Shown here: positions 41,981-50,163 of the stretch, one piece after another | How positions within the stretch are numbered: position 1 is the stretch's first letter | How the letters are laid out: each line of letters opens with the position of its first letter | Assembly (NCBI GenBank): GCA_964637185.1 | Contig: CAZWVB010000001.1 | Location: forward strand, 62,001 to 126,000 | DNA length: 64,000 bases | DNA from: CAZSVP01 sp964637185 | GTDB taxonomy: Bacteria > Patescibacteriota > Saccharimonadia > CAILAD01 > BJGX01 | Direction of reading: 5' to 3' | Notes under the pieces: model-generated | Database searches by the model: none | Seen by the model: the letters and a program-made list of their open reading frames with translations, nothing else | Told to the model about the DNA's origin: nothing | Translations under genes and position numbers: made by a program

Positions 41981-42092
41981 GCGGACGTGGTGGAATTGGT
42001 AGACACGCTAGCTGTCGAGTGCCAACGAGCATCAATGTGAGGCTAGAACTAGCCCCTCATGTATTGGGGAGCTAAAATAATCTCACTATCAT
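41981..42092 (+). repeat. Truncated tRNA-Leu unit, copy 1 of a 112-base tandem repeat
   Basis: The unit begins with 33 bases identical to the 5' half of the tRNA-Leu (GAG) gene at 42205, then diverges inside the anticodon loop. The rest has no T arm or 3' acceptor strand but forms hairpins GGCTAG/CTAGCC and TAGCCCC/GGGGAGCTA. It holds CTAGCCCCTCA, the exact complement of 11 bases of that tRNA's anticodon arm. A candidate -10, TAAAAT (41953-41958), lies upstream. Confidence 0.9.
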
Positions 42093-42204
42093 GCGGACGT
42101 GGTGGAATTGGTAGACACGCTAGCTGTCGAGTGCCAACGAGCATCAATGTGAGGCTAGAACTAGCCCCTCATGTATTGGGGAGCTAAAATAATCTCACTA
42201 TCAT
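42093..42204 (+). repeat. Truncated tRNA-Leu unit, copy 2 (identical to copy 1)
   Basis: This is base-for-base identical to 41981-42092 and joined head to tail with it and with the complete tRNA gene at 42205. Perfect identity means recent duplication, gene conversion or an assembly artefact. Confidence 0.9.
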
Positions 42205-42295
42205 GCGGACGTGGTGGAATTGGTAGACACGCTAGCTTGAGGGGCTAGTGCCTAATATATCAGGCGTGGAGGTTCGAGTCCTCTCGTCCGCACCA
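42205..42295 (+). tRNA. tRNA-Leu (GAG)
   Basis: Complete cloverleaf: acceptor GCGGACG/CGTCCGC, anticodon stem CTAGC/GCTAG with loop TTGAGGG (anticodon GAG), long variable arm, GGTTCGAGTCC T-loop and encoded CCA. Preceded by two truncated copies. Confidence 0.95.
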
Positions 42296-42301
42296 GCAAT
42301 T

Positions 42302-42697
42302 ATGAATATTATTACAGAAGTCAAAAAGTTAAAGCTCGAGCCAGATCAGTATATTGTGATCGGAAGTGGCATCTTGTCGGCTTTGGGTATTCGTGCAACT
42401 GATGATGTGGATTTAGTAGTCAGCCAGACAATTTACGATTATTACAAAAAACAAGGCTGGTCCGAGAAGAAATGGCCAATGGGCGAGCCAACTGTTGCCA
42501 ATGGTATTTACGAAATGGGTACTGATTGGGGAGACGATACCAACATATACCATCTGGCTGATTTGCTCAGAAACAAACAAGTTGTAGAAGGAGTGAATTT
42601 CGTAAGCCTTGATTTTTTAAAAAAATGGAAACTTGCAAAGGGCCGTAGCAAGGATTTGGCTGACGTTAAGCTGATTGATGATTACTTAGTATCTTAG
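42302..42697 (+). CDS. Small nucleotidyltransferase-fold protein
   Basis: The 131-residue product has VIGSGILSALGIRATDDVDLVVS, matching the nucleotidyltransferase pattern (GS followed by DxD), as in AbiEii-type or minimal nucleotidyltransferases. A C-terminal KGRSKDLADVKLIDDYL is typical of that group. The 42302 start lies just after the tRNA and is preferred over a frame starting inside the tRNA. It overlaps convergent folD by 32 bases. No toxin-antitoxin partner is adjacent. Confidence 0.7.
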   Translation: MNIITEVKKLKLEPDQYIVIGSGILSALGIRATDDVDLVVSQTIYDYYKKQGWSEKKWPMGEPTVANGIYEMGTDWGDDTNIYHLADLLRNKQVVEGVNFVSLDFLKKWKLAKGRSKDLADVKLIDDYLVS

Positions 42698-43517
42698 CTG
42701 CCGCAACAACATTTTGGAGTAGACTTACCACTGTCACAGGTCCGACTCCGCCGGGGACTTTGGCTAGCCGTGATGGTTTGTCGCCAACACTCTCATAATC
42801 CACATCGCCGGTGAGTTTGCCATTGATCTCGACTATACCGACATCGAGTACTACGGCACCTGTTTTGACATGGTCGGTTTTGATAAGGCCTGGCTGACCA
42901 GCCGCGCTGATCAACACATCGGCCCGCGATGTGATTTTGGCAAGATCCTCGGTGGTGATGTCGCAGACCTCGACGTCAAGCTGCTTATTGCGCAGTATGA
43001 TACTCAGTGGCATCCCCACCATCTTGCCGTGGCCCACTAGCACAATCTTCTTGCCAGGCAGATCGATAACGGTCTGCTCCAGCACGGTCAAAATGGCCAG
43101 AGGTGTGGCTGGTATTAGTACTGGTTGGTTGTCGCGTAGCGCCTGCAGGCTGGCTTGGCTCAGGCCATCAACATCTTTGTGGATCGGTATGAGATCGAGC
43201 AGCATCTGAGGATCGTACCAGCCGCTCAGTGGTAGCTGCACTATTATGCCATGTACATCGGCTCTGGCGGCCAATTCGCGCATCAGCCGCAGACAGTCAT
43301 CTTGCATGTTGTCACTCCAGTCGTGTAGCTCAACTGCCACGCCAATCTGTTCAGCCCTTTTCTGTTTGAGCCGGATATATACCTCAGAGCGCTCGTCTGG
43401 CCGATAGGTAACAATAGCCAGTTTGGGTATAATGCCAGAAGTTTTTAGCTTTACAATATCTTGTGCTAGACTATCGGCTATCTGCTCGGCGATGTTTTTG
43501 CCATCAATTATTTTCAT
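42666..43517 (-). CDS. folD: Methylenetetrahydrofolate dehydrogenase/cyclohydrolase
   Basis: FolD interconverts methylene-, methenyl- and formyl-tetrahydrofolate. Motifs: YIRLKQKRAEQIGV with the catalytic Lys, GIIVQLPLSGW, GHGKMVGMPL for NADP and PGGVGPVTV. The start at 43517 is chosen over an ATG 6 bases upstream because TAGAAT ends 6 bases before it. The 283-residue length is normal. Confidence 0.94.
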   Translation of the reverse strand: MKIIDGKNIAEQIADSLAQDIVKLKTSGIIPKLAIVTYRPDERSEVYIRLKQKRAEQIGVAVELHDWSDNMQDDCLRLMRELAARADVHGIIVQLPLSGWYDPQMLLDLIPIHKDVDGLSQASLQALRDNQPVLIPATPLAILTVLEQTVIDLPGKKIVLVGHGKMVGMPLSIILRNKQLDVEVCDITTEDLAKITSRADVLISAAGQPGLIKTDHVKTGAVVLDVGIVEINGKLTGDVDYESVGDKPSRLAKVPGGVGPVTVVSLLQNVVAAAKILSNHQSA

Positions 43518-43536
43518 AGCCATATTCTAACAGATA

Positions 43537-43565
43537 TTGCCATAAAGCTGCCTATCTGCTATAAC
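43537..43565 (+). promoter_or_regulatory. Promoter of the 43.6 kb GC-rich cassette
   Basis: TTGCCA (43537-43542) and TATAAC (43560-43565) are spaced by 17 bases. The leader to the ATG is about 35 bases and ends with CTGGAGGGG. Confidence 0.65.
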
Positions 43566-43606
43566 AGTTACACTTCTTTTACAACTTAGTCGATCCTGGA
43601 GGGGAC

Positions 43607-44134
43607 ATGACAGGTAGCAATATCGTTGCGGTAGTGGTGGGTGGAGAAAGTATGCACTTTCGCATCCCCACAGACAAGGACTACGAAGCTCTGGTGCGCT
43701 GTGATGAGATCGGCAGCAGGCTGTTCGAGATCTTGCCCGAATCGGAGGCCGAAGAACTGCTGCGCAGCATGCTGATGGTGTTGCGCAAACGGTTCGTGGA
43801 CCTCAATCCCGACCCGCTCGATCGGATCATCGGCGTGTCAGCTCACGAGCGACTGCATGAGTACCACCTGCGAACTGAAGCTGCCGAGGCAGAGGCAGAC
43901 GAGTTGCGTCGACAGTTGAGCTGCGCCAACAACCAGCTCGTACAGTGTCGTCAGTTCCTGCGTTCGCTGCGGGAACTCGCCAAGGTGCATGATCTGCGCG
44001 CTGCCCTCAAGGTCCTGCATGGGTTCAAACCCAATCAGGATCCGAAGTGGCAAGCCACTGACAAGCTCAACCAGTTCTGTGCGGAGCTGCGGGTGCGTAT
44101 CGGCGATCAGCTGCCGAAATTGCTGGGTGAATAA
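43607..44134 (+). CDS. GC-rich orphan protein with coiled-coil-like middle
   Basis: The 175-residue soluble product has a heptad-like Glu/Ala/Leu-rich stretch around residues 85-120 (TEAAEAEADELRRQL). No family is recognised. GGAGGGG precedes the ATG. Composition and codon use match the other GC-rich units and not its neighbours folD and the kinase-like gene. Confidence 0.7.
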   Translation: MTGSNIVAVVVGGESMHFRIPTDKDYEALVRCDEIGSRLFEILPESEAEELLRSMLMVLRKRFVDLNPDPLDRIIGVSAHERLHEYHLRTEAAEAEADELRRQLSCANNQLVQCRQFLRSLRELAKVHDLRAALKVLHGFKPNQDPKWQATDKLNQFCAELRVRIGDQLPKLLGE

Positions 44135-44140
44135 GAAGCT

Positions 44141-44172
44141 GGGGCTGGGCGATCATGTGATTGCCCAGCCCC
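44141..44172. terminator. Perfect GC-rich hairpin between two convergent genes
   Basis: GGGGCTGGGC pairs with GCCCAGCCCC around a 12-base loop. It lies just after the GC-rich orphan and before the end of the convergent kinase-like gene, and may serve both. Confidence 0.75.
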
Positions 44173-44184
44173 GAGTCGTATTTA

Positions 44185-45291
44185 TTACATCATAGCTTGT
44201 ATGTTTGGGTGGGCCCGTTTGGCTTGTGGACCGAGCATATCAATTTTGTCTTCCAGGCCTAAGTAGCCCGCCAGCCAATTGATAGTCCTGACATAGTTAA
44301 TCGCATTTAGTATCACATTACTATCGCCTGGGTTTAGCTCGCGACCCAGCACAATTTCCTCAAGTCGGTTGCTGGCGTCTTCTACCAATTTTGCTCTCAT
44401 GGATATGGCATCTGGCATTTGATAATCCCAATTCCCATGTTCGTCTTTAGTAAAATACACGTTGTCTCCGCCAACGATGTCTAGACCATCACCGGTTTCT
44501 TTCGTGTAGGCAATGGCCTTCTTCACAAATTCACCAATTGTCTTTTTTAGCTGCTCGTCACGATCTATACGGCCAATCTGCTCAGTTAGCATGGGATACA
44601 TTTGTAGGAATTCTTCTTTGGATAAATCCTTAGGGTTGCCGTAAATAAGTGTTTCATTGGCTTTGTCAATAAGAGTACTATCAACTCCTCGCTTTTCGGG
44701 ATAGCCTCCTGCCAAACCAACTTTTGTGTCACTATCCTCTGAAATTTCCAGGCGTTTTTGTAGACTTACCAAAGCGGTTACTTTTTCTGGCAACCTATCG
44801 TACGTTTGGTCCAGCTTGAGGCTATCAACTAACTGTTTGGAAATTGGTATGTCAAGAACAAAGCGTTTGGTGTTGGGTATGTGCTCCTTGCCAAAGTAGT
44901 GGCCCAACTGAGCCAGACGCAGTTGCTCACGGGCTGCTAGCTGGCGTTGGAGCTGTGGTGTTAGCTCAAAACCGGGCTGGGCTGTTTGATCAGTGAGCCC
45001 AGGTATGTCTAGCTGATTGGCGTTCTCTAGTGCATTGGTGATAGAGAATATATTTGCCTTGGCTACAAGCTGAGGATGATCTGGAATAGAGAATACCACG
45101 TGCTCACCACCCTTGCCTAGGAATTGCAGACTATATCTGTCAAGATCTGATTCAGCTACTTCTCCGTGCGGGCGATCTGGGTGTTCTACAGGTACATCTG
45201 GTTTAACTTTGTTAAGCTCTTCTACAAACTGTTCGCCAAAGCTCTTCTCGCTGCTTGGCGAAGGCTTGGATTGTTCTGGAGTATTGCTCAT
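44185..45291 (-). CDS. Divergent protein-kinase-like protein
   Basis: The 368-residue product has a glycine-rich loop (FLGKGGEHVVF, residues 57-67) followed by VAK with K78, as in protein-kinase folds. Later, DIVGGDNVYF followed by DYQMPD could stand in the place of the catalytic and metal-binding loops, but the HRD and DFG motifs are not evident. It may be a pseudokinase or small-molecule kinase. It begins 15 bases after tRNA-Leu (TAA) and is probably co-transcribed with it. Confidence 0.5.
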   Translation of the reverse strand: MSNTPEQSKPSPSSEKSFGEQFVEELNKVKPDVPVEHPDRPHGEVAESDLDRYSLQFLGKGGEHVVFSIPDHPQLVAKANIFSITNALENANQLDIPGLTDQTAQPGFELTPQLQRQLAAREQLRLAQLGHYFGKEHIPNTKRFVLDIPISKQLVDSLKLDQTYDRLPEKVTALVSLQKRLEISEDSDTKVGLAGGYPEKRGVDSTLIDKANETLIYGNPKDLSKEEFLQMYPMLTEQIGRIDRDEQLKKTIGEFVKKAIAYTKETGDGLDIVGGDNVYFTKDEHGNWDYQMPDAISMRAKLVEDASNRLEEIVLGRELNPGDSNVILNAINYVRTINWLAGYLGLEDKIDMLGPQAKRAHPNIQAMM

Positions 45292-45305
45292 AATCTAAAT
45301 AATTT

Positions 45306-45391
45306 TGGTGGGCGAGGTGGGACTCGAACCCACAAGCCGTAATGGCAACGGATTTTAAGTCCGTCGTGTATACCAATTCCACCACTCGCCC
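45306..45391 (-). tRNA. tRNA-Leu (TAA)
   Basis: Reverse-strand cloverleaf with acceptor GGGCGAG/CTCGCCC, anticodon loop CTTAAAA (TAA), long variable arm, GGTTCGAGTCC and encoded CCA. There is no intron. Confidence 0.95.
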
Positions 45392-45473
45392 GCGGCGGTT
45401 TGCTATCTGATATTGTATCGTATCCGGGCCAGTTCTGCTACAATTAAGCCAAATCATTATATAGGAGGAAATT

Positions 45474-46067
45474 ATGCCAGCACCAGGTGAAACTATTGCA
45501 CCTCAGCCAGATCACAAAGAGGAACCCGCGACTCCATCAGCTCCAGAAGCTGCCGCACCAGAACCAGCACCTACGACAGAAGCTGTCAGCCCGTTAGATG
45601 TAAAACCAAAAGCTCCAGTTGAAGAGCCACATCGTATGGGGCCATCACCTGCTGAGCGTGGCGTGCCGCAGGATACTTTGCAGCCTACACCAGACCCGCG
45701 TATAGAGGGGGTGTCAGCAGCTGACCAGACTGCCGATCAGGCGCCCGATAAGCAGGTAGAAGCTCAGCCAGAACACAAATCATTCTGGCAGAAGATCAAA
45801 GATGCTTTCAAAGGCAAACCCAAGGAAGATAAAGGGCCAGCTGTGCCCAAAGATGTGGTTAACACAGGTATGAGCCCTAGCGCAGGGGTTGGTGAGCAAG
45901 ATGCCGCCCGCAAAGCTGCTCTAAATGCCCAGGCTGATAGCGCTGACACCCTAGGCTTACCACGCGTAATGACCAAGGCCGAAAGTCAGCGGTTGCCTCA
46001 TGGCGACCAGGCGGGTGGTCCGGCCACAGTGGAAACTCCTGAAGAAGACCTAAAGAAAGTAGCCTAG
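45474..46067 (+). CDS. Disordered Pro/Ala/Glu-rich protein
   Basis: The 197-residue product is low-complexity and acidic with a basic patch (KSFWQKIKDAFKGKPKEDK) near residue 100. It has no signal or helix. AGGAGG precedes the ATG and a strong terminator follows, so it is likely a real gene. Function unknown. Confidence 0.65.
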   Translation: MPAPGETIAPQPDHKEEPATPSAPEAAAPEPAPTTEAVSPLDVKPKAPVEEPHRMGPSPAERGVPQDTLQPTPDPRIEGVSAADQTADQAPDKQVEAQPEHKSFWQKIKDAFKGKPKEDKGPAVPKDVVNTGMSPSAGVGEQDAARKAALNAQADSADTLGLPRVMTKAESQRLPHGDQAGGPATVETPEEDLKKVA

Positions 46068-46084
46068 CTTAGCTACTAAATAAT

Positions 46085-46110
46085 AAAAAGAGCCCTGATG
46101 GGCTCTTTTT
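46085..46110 (+). terminator. Intrinsic terminator after the disordered-protein gene
   Basis: AAAAAGAGCCC-TGAT-GGGCTCTTTTT is a textbook, bidirectional hairpin with flanking A and T tracts. Confidence 0.9.
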
Positions 46111-46128
46111 ATGTATCTAATCATGACA

Positions 46129-46205
46129 TGGTGGGCGATGTAGGACTCGAACCTACGACCTCCTCGGTGTAAACGAGATGCTCTAGCCAACTGAGCTAAT
46201 CGCCC
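46129..46205 (-). tRNA. tRNA-Val (TAC)
   Basis: Reverse-strand cloverleaf: GGGCGAT acceptor, anticodon loop TTTACAC (TAC), GGTTCGAGTCC T-loop, encoded CCA. Confidence 0.95.
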
Positions 46206-46324
46206 ATGAAATGGGGAAAGGGTACCCGCAAAAGTTCATACTTTTGTGGGGGAAGGAAGATTGCTTTAAAGGTGTTAAAAATAAATCTTTGATTTGTTTT
46301 ACTTACCGTAGCAGCGATCTGACG

Positions 46325-46401
46325 TGGTGGATGATACAGGACTCGAACCTGTGACCTCTGCAATGTGAATGCAGCGCTCTAGCCAACTGAGCTAATCATC
46401 C
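46325..46401 (-). tRNA. tRNA-Val (CAC)
   Basis: Reverse-strand cloverleaf: GGATGAT acceptor, anticodon loop TTCACAT (CAC), GGTTCGAGTCC T-loop, encoded CCA. The gap to the next tRNA (46206-46324) contains a hairpin, CCCGCAAAAG/CTTTTGTGGG. Confidence 0.95.
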
Positions 46402-46490
46402 GCCTACGCAAGGCTACGGCGGACAAGTCCTCTTCCATGGCTAACGCGATCCAACTTAAATGTCTTGCCATTCGTAGCTTTAGCGAAGAA

Positions 46491-46567
46491 TGGTGCGGGT
46501 AGTGGGACTCTAACCCACGGCCTCGTCCTTGGCAAGGACGCGCTCTAAACAACTGAGCTATACCCGC
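46491..46567 (-). tRNA. tRNA-Gly (GCC)
   Basis: Reverse-strand cloverleaf: GCGGGTA acceptor, anticodon loop TTGCCAA (GCC), encoded CCA. The T-loop reads GGTTAGAGTCC, with A where C is usual. Confidence 0.93.
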
Positions 46568-46568
46568 A

Positions 46569-46644
46569 TGGTGGCACCTGCTGGAATCGAACCAGCGACG
46601 CATGGCTCTTCAGGCCATCGCTCTACCAACTGAGCTAAGGTGCC
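46569..46644 (-). tRNA. tRNA-Phe (GAA)
   Basis: Reverse-strand cloverleaf: GGCACCT acceptor, anticodon loop CTGAAGA (GAA), GGTTCGATTCC T-loop, encoded CCA. One base separates it from tRNA-Gly, so the tRNAs form one transcript. Confidence 0.95.
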
Positions 46645-46754
46645 TTATTTTCAACAAACTTTGTCTAAATAACGGGATATATCATACCAAATATTGAGCA
46701 AATTTTCTATACCTTTTCAGATATGGCTATGAGCAGCTATAATATATGGGATGA

Positions 46755-46828
46755 GGCGCGTTGGCCGAGTGGTTAGGCAAAGGTCTGCAAAACCTTTTAC
46801 ACCGGTTCGACTCCGGTACGCGCCTCCA
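46755..46828 (+). tRNA. tRNA-Cys (GCA)
   Basis: Forward cloverleaf: GGCGCGT acceptor, anticodon loop CTGCAAA (GCA), GGTTCGACTCC T-loop, discriminator T and encoded CCA. Confidence 0.94.
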
Positions 46829-46844
46829 TGTATAATTACACAAG

Positions 46845-47573
46845 ATGCCCACGCCAAAAATAGCCAAACCCCAAGAATTATCTATATCGGCCATGCTTAC
46901 CGCGGCTTGGCACACTTTCTTTAGTGACTACGTGGCAATGACACTAGTGGCTGTTTTTGTGCCTGGTATTATCTTGGCTCTCATCAATATGCCCCAGCAG
47001 ATACTGGTATTCGTATCCGGTCTACTTGGGAATTCAGTTAATAACTCTGGCGCATCCGGTGCTATACTAGCTGGCCTGGTATTGATAGCCATTTTGGGTA
47101 TAGCAACAGCGGTGGTGCGCATCTGGCTACAGTTCTTGATGGCCATCGGCGCCACGCGCATACAACTCGATATTGTCGATGGCAAAGAACCAACTTTTCG
47201 CCAACTATTCAACTCTGAGGGTATTTATTGGCGCTATCTGTGGACGAGCGTACTGTATGGATTATTAATCATCGCTGGATTGATACTTTTCATAATCCCA
47301 GGTATTTATTGGGCGGTGCGCTATCAGATGACCCTATATGCTATGGTGGATCAAAAGCTTGGTGTACGAGCTGCATTTACTCGTAGTAGTGAGCTAACCC
47401 ACGGCCGCAAGTGGTGGCTAATAGGGTTTGGTATCACTATGTTTGGTGTCAACATACTTGGGCTACTGGTCTTCTTTGTTGGTCTAATTGTGACCATACC
47501 GCTTACCAGCCTAGCGCATTTCTATCTCTATCGATACCTCACTCAAAACAGCAAGTCTGCAACTGTCAAATAA
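46845..47573 (+). CDS. Membrane protein resembling glycerophosphodiesterase membrane-domain proteins
   Basis: The 242-residue product has six membrane helices and patterns such as FIIPGIYWAVRYQMTLYAMVD and RSSELTHGRKWWLIG, typical of widespread DUF975/GlpQ-membrane-domain proteins. TATAAT (46831-46836) lies 8 bases before the ATG, immediately after tRNA-Cys. Function unknown. Confidence 0.7.
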   Translation: MPTPKIAKPQELSISAMLTAAWHTFFSDYVAMTLVAVFVPGIILALINMPQQILVFVSGLLGNSVNNSGASGAILAGLVLIAILGIATAVVRIWLQFLMAIGATRIQLDIVDGKEPTFRQLFNSEGIYWRYLWTSVLYGLLIIAGLILFIIPGIYWAVRYQMTLYAMVDQKLGVRAAFTRSSELTHGRKWWLIGFGITMFGVNILGLLVFFVGLIVTIPLTSLAHFYLYRYLTQNSKSATVK

Positions 47574-47646
47574 TATTAATACAAAGCTTGTAACTGCCGT
47601 GTAGTGTGGTTCGTAAGCATTACAGATATGGTGTTAAAATACTAGT

Positions 47647-50106
47647 ATGGTAGAACATCAGATCGGCAGCTCTCGGCCAGAGGTGGCCAAGGAGGTAACG
47701 GAATTACCGTCGCGTACTCGTGAACAGCGCAGACTGCTTGCGGCGTTGGAACAAGATGTGCCCATACATGGGCCAAATCGGGAGTTTTTCGACCATCAAT
47801 TTGAACTGGCTGTGAATAGCTTGCTCAACAAGGACCAGCAGACAGCAGTACATGCGGCAGCTGACATGTTGCTCTGGCGTTGGTTTGGAGGGGCTGACCA
47901 GCCACTGCCGGATAGCGTTGCACTTTTCTTTGGCAGTGAAAATCGTTTGATATATAACCCCAAGAGCAGCATTGGTGTGGCTAATCCTTCAGCCGAGCAA
48001 TATTTGAAATCGTGGATAGGCAACAAGGAACCAGAAAGAAGCGGACTTTTTAAAGGAGCAGCGCTTGAGAGTTACATTAGCGCCATGCCTATGCACAACT
48101 TCCTACGCAGTTTTCTAGTTGAGGCCCCAGTAATACAAGAACTCCGACTGAGTGATCAGGAGCGCCTAGCTCGTGAGCGGCAGATAGAAGCCGATGTACG
48201 ACACAGATATGGCATGGCGGATGGTAAGCCATTTGAGCGCTACACGCCGGCCTGGAAAGAGCTGCAGCGACATTTCTACCTGCTCGATGAGGAGACTAGC
48301 CCCAGACTCGATCGCAAGCCGTCCGACCCCAAGGCCAAATTCGAAGCATGGCTACTCGCCGAGGCCCAGTCACGCTGGAGCTCACAACACCCTAGTTGGT
48401 ACCCAAATACTGGCGGACCACCAGAAGTGAAGATCATCGGTTTGGCATCTATTACTCAAGATTATAGTGACTTTGATATGGCATTGCGTGCCGACTCATT
48501 CCAACTGTCCAATGGTGAAACATTGCCATTCAATTCAGTCATGAATGGCTTCATGGATGATCAATATGAGACCGGGCCATATACAATTCCCCGATTGGAC
48601 GCTGGCCTATTGGAGGACTTCAGCGCAAATTTGCTACTAAAAAATATGCAATACAAACAGGCTTTGGCTGCGGCTGTACACTCCGTTACTGAAAGATACT
48701 TGTACTTCAACAATGGCCAACTCGATGACTCGTTGTTAATTGCTATTCGCAGACCGCGAGGAGATATTTATACTGAGTTGCCAGAGAGTTATCTGAGACA
48801 CAATACCCTGGCTATAGATAAACCACAATCCAACGATGTTTTGGTGGTGAGTAGAGAAAGGTATAGCCAGGATATCCACAGTACCATCGGCGATGTACTG
48901 TACCGATCAAGGCCGCAGGATGCTGCAAGGCTTGTGGATTTTCAAACATTTGAGAGAGTGCGCCAGCTGCCACTGCCTAAATCTGACAAGCTGCAGGATT
49001 ATGATCTTGTGCTGCAGTTTGATCCGAAGATGGAGCTGGCTGTCAATGACGCTAAGCCGCGCGATGGACATGGTCGAGAGCCATACATAGCTGGGTTTGA
49101 TCTGGTAGCTACAGATGGTGACAAATGGTATTTCAACCGATCTGAGCTAGATCCATATGAAGGGAGTGGGCAGATCAAGCTGGAGAAAAATGGTATCGAT
49201 CTACTTCGCCAAAAATACAGTGCCAATGGTATGACTGCGCTGGCTCAAGCCTTGCAAGGCATTGAAACTATGAGCGCGGCTGATCTGGCAAGTATTATCC
49301 GTCAGCATAGTGATTATACCTTCGACACCTCACTGCCGGAATTTTCCAAGATTACATCTGGCATGATGGTATCTATTGGTGCCTTCACACAATTTGTACG
49401 TGATGGCAGGGTGCAGATGCAATGTGCTGGTGCCGCGACATTTCTTGGCTATTCGCTCGAAATCGCCCTAGAAGGCAGCACGGCAGTACAAAGCGACGGG
49501 TGGCTGATGACTGATAGCGCTAGGCTCACGGCAGTGCGGCATGCTCAAACATTACTGATATATCAGGGTAGACAATTTCTGCTCGACGCCACGCCAAATG
49601 CCGATGCAGCAGGGGGACGCAGTTTGGACATCACTGGCAACTTTGGGCGTGGACGCTTTGGCCGACGCCGCAGCACGGCCCAAGCACATCGTGAGATAGA
49701 AAACCATCCGCAATTGCCTCATGTCGCCACTGAATCGCCGGCTGAGGAGATTGAGATTGAGCCGCCCAAGACGGCTGATTTGAGCGAGTTGCTGGCAGAA
49801 CACGAGCCACAACGTATTGAAGCCTGCAAAGAGCGAGTCGAGCAGATCTTGTCGGCAGTGCTAGATATACCCAAACAGAATCTCGCAGAGGATCTGATCA
49901 AACTAAGTCGAGATGACCCGGTCTATCGGGCCTATGAAGCCTTGCACAAAAAGCCGCCCGTCGGCACACGGGCCGATCAAATAGCCGCGGCTGCTGAATA
50001 CATCGAGAGTTATGTCAAAAAGGGCGATGCAGGCTGGCGCAAGCGCCACGGAGTACCACTATACAATCCAGACTTCATGCATCTGTTGCGGCAAGCTCTG
50101 TTGTAG
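47647..50106 (+). CDS. Large cytoplasmic protein with transglutaminase-like triad
   Basis: The 819-residue product has no signal or helix. Residues about 585-650 read VQMQCAGAATFLGYSLEIA, then RHAQTLL, then FLLDATP, matching the Cys-His-Asp layout of the transglutaminase/papain-like fold (C593, H632, D647). The first 550 residues and the basic-to-acidic linker (GRGRFGRRR) are not recognised. TAAAAT ends 6 bases before the ATG. It might be a protease, amidase or cross-linking enzyme. Confidence 0.6.
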   Translation: MVEHQIGSSRPEVAKEVTELPSRTREQRRLLAALEQDVPIHGPNREFFDHQFELAVNSLLNKDQQTAVHAAADMLLWRWFGGADQPLPDSVALFFGSENRLIYNPKSSIGVANPSAEQYLKSWIGNKEPERSGLFKGAALESYISAMPMHNFLRSFLVEAPVIQELRLSDQERLARERQIEADVRHRYGMADGKPFERYTPAWKELQRHFYLLDEETSPRLDRKPSDPKAKFEAWLLAEAQSRWSSQHPSWYPNTGGPPEVKIIGLASITQDYSDFDMALRADSFQLSNGETLPFNSVMNGFMDDQYETGPYTIPRLDAGLLEDFSANLLLKNMQYKQALAAAVHSVTERYLYFNNGQLDDSLLIAIRRPRGDIYTELPESYLRHNTLAIDKPQSNDVLVVSRERYSQDIHSTIGDVLYRSRPQDAARLVDFQTFERVRQLPLPKSDKLQDYDLVLQFDPKMELAVNDAKPRDGHGREPYIAGFDLVATDGDKWYFNRSELDPYEGSGQIKLEKNGIDLLRQKYSANGMTALAQALQGIETMSAADLASIIRQHSDYTFDTSLPEFSKITSGMMVSIGAFTQFVRDGRVQMQCAGAATFLGYSLEIALEGSTAVQSDGWLMTDSARLTAVRHAQTLLIYQGRQFLLDATPNADAAGGRSLDITGNFGRGRFGRRRSTAQAHREIENHPQLPHVATESPAEEIEIEPPKTADLSELLAEHEPQRIEACKERVEQILSAVLDIPKQNLAEDLIKLSRDDPVYRAYEALHKKPPVGTRADQIAAAAEYIESYVKKGDAGWRKRHGVPLYNPDFMHLLRQALL

Positions 50107-50163
50107 TTGTTTCAAGATTGATGATTTATTGATATAATTGAGCTATAGAAAGGAATAATCTTT

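Noticed and set aside
41981..42204. A tRNA-Leu group I intron
   Set aside because: The unit has no 3' tRNA half after it and is repeated as a whole; it is too short and lacks recognisable group I core elements.
46129..46828. The tRNA cluster as an integration site
   Set aside because: All the tRNA genes are complete with CCA, and no duplicated 3' ends or integrase genes flank them.
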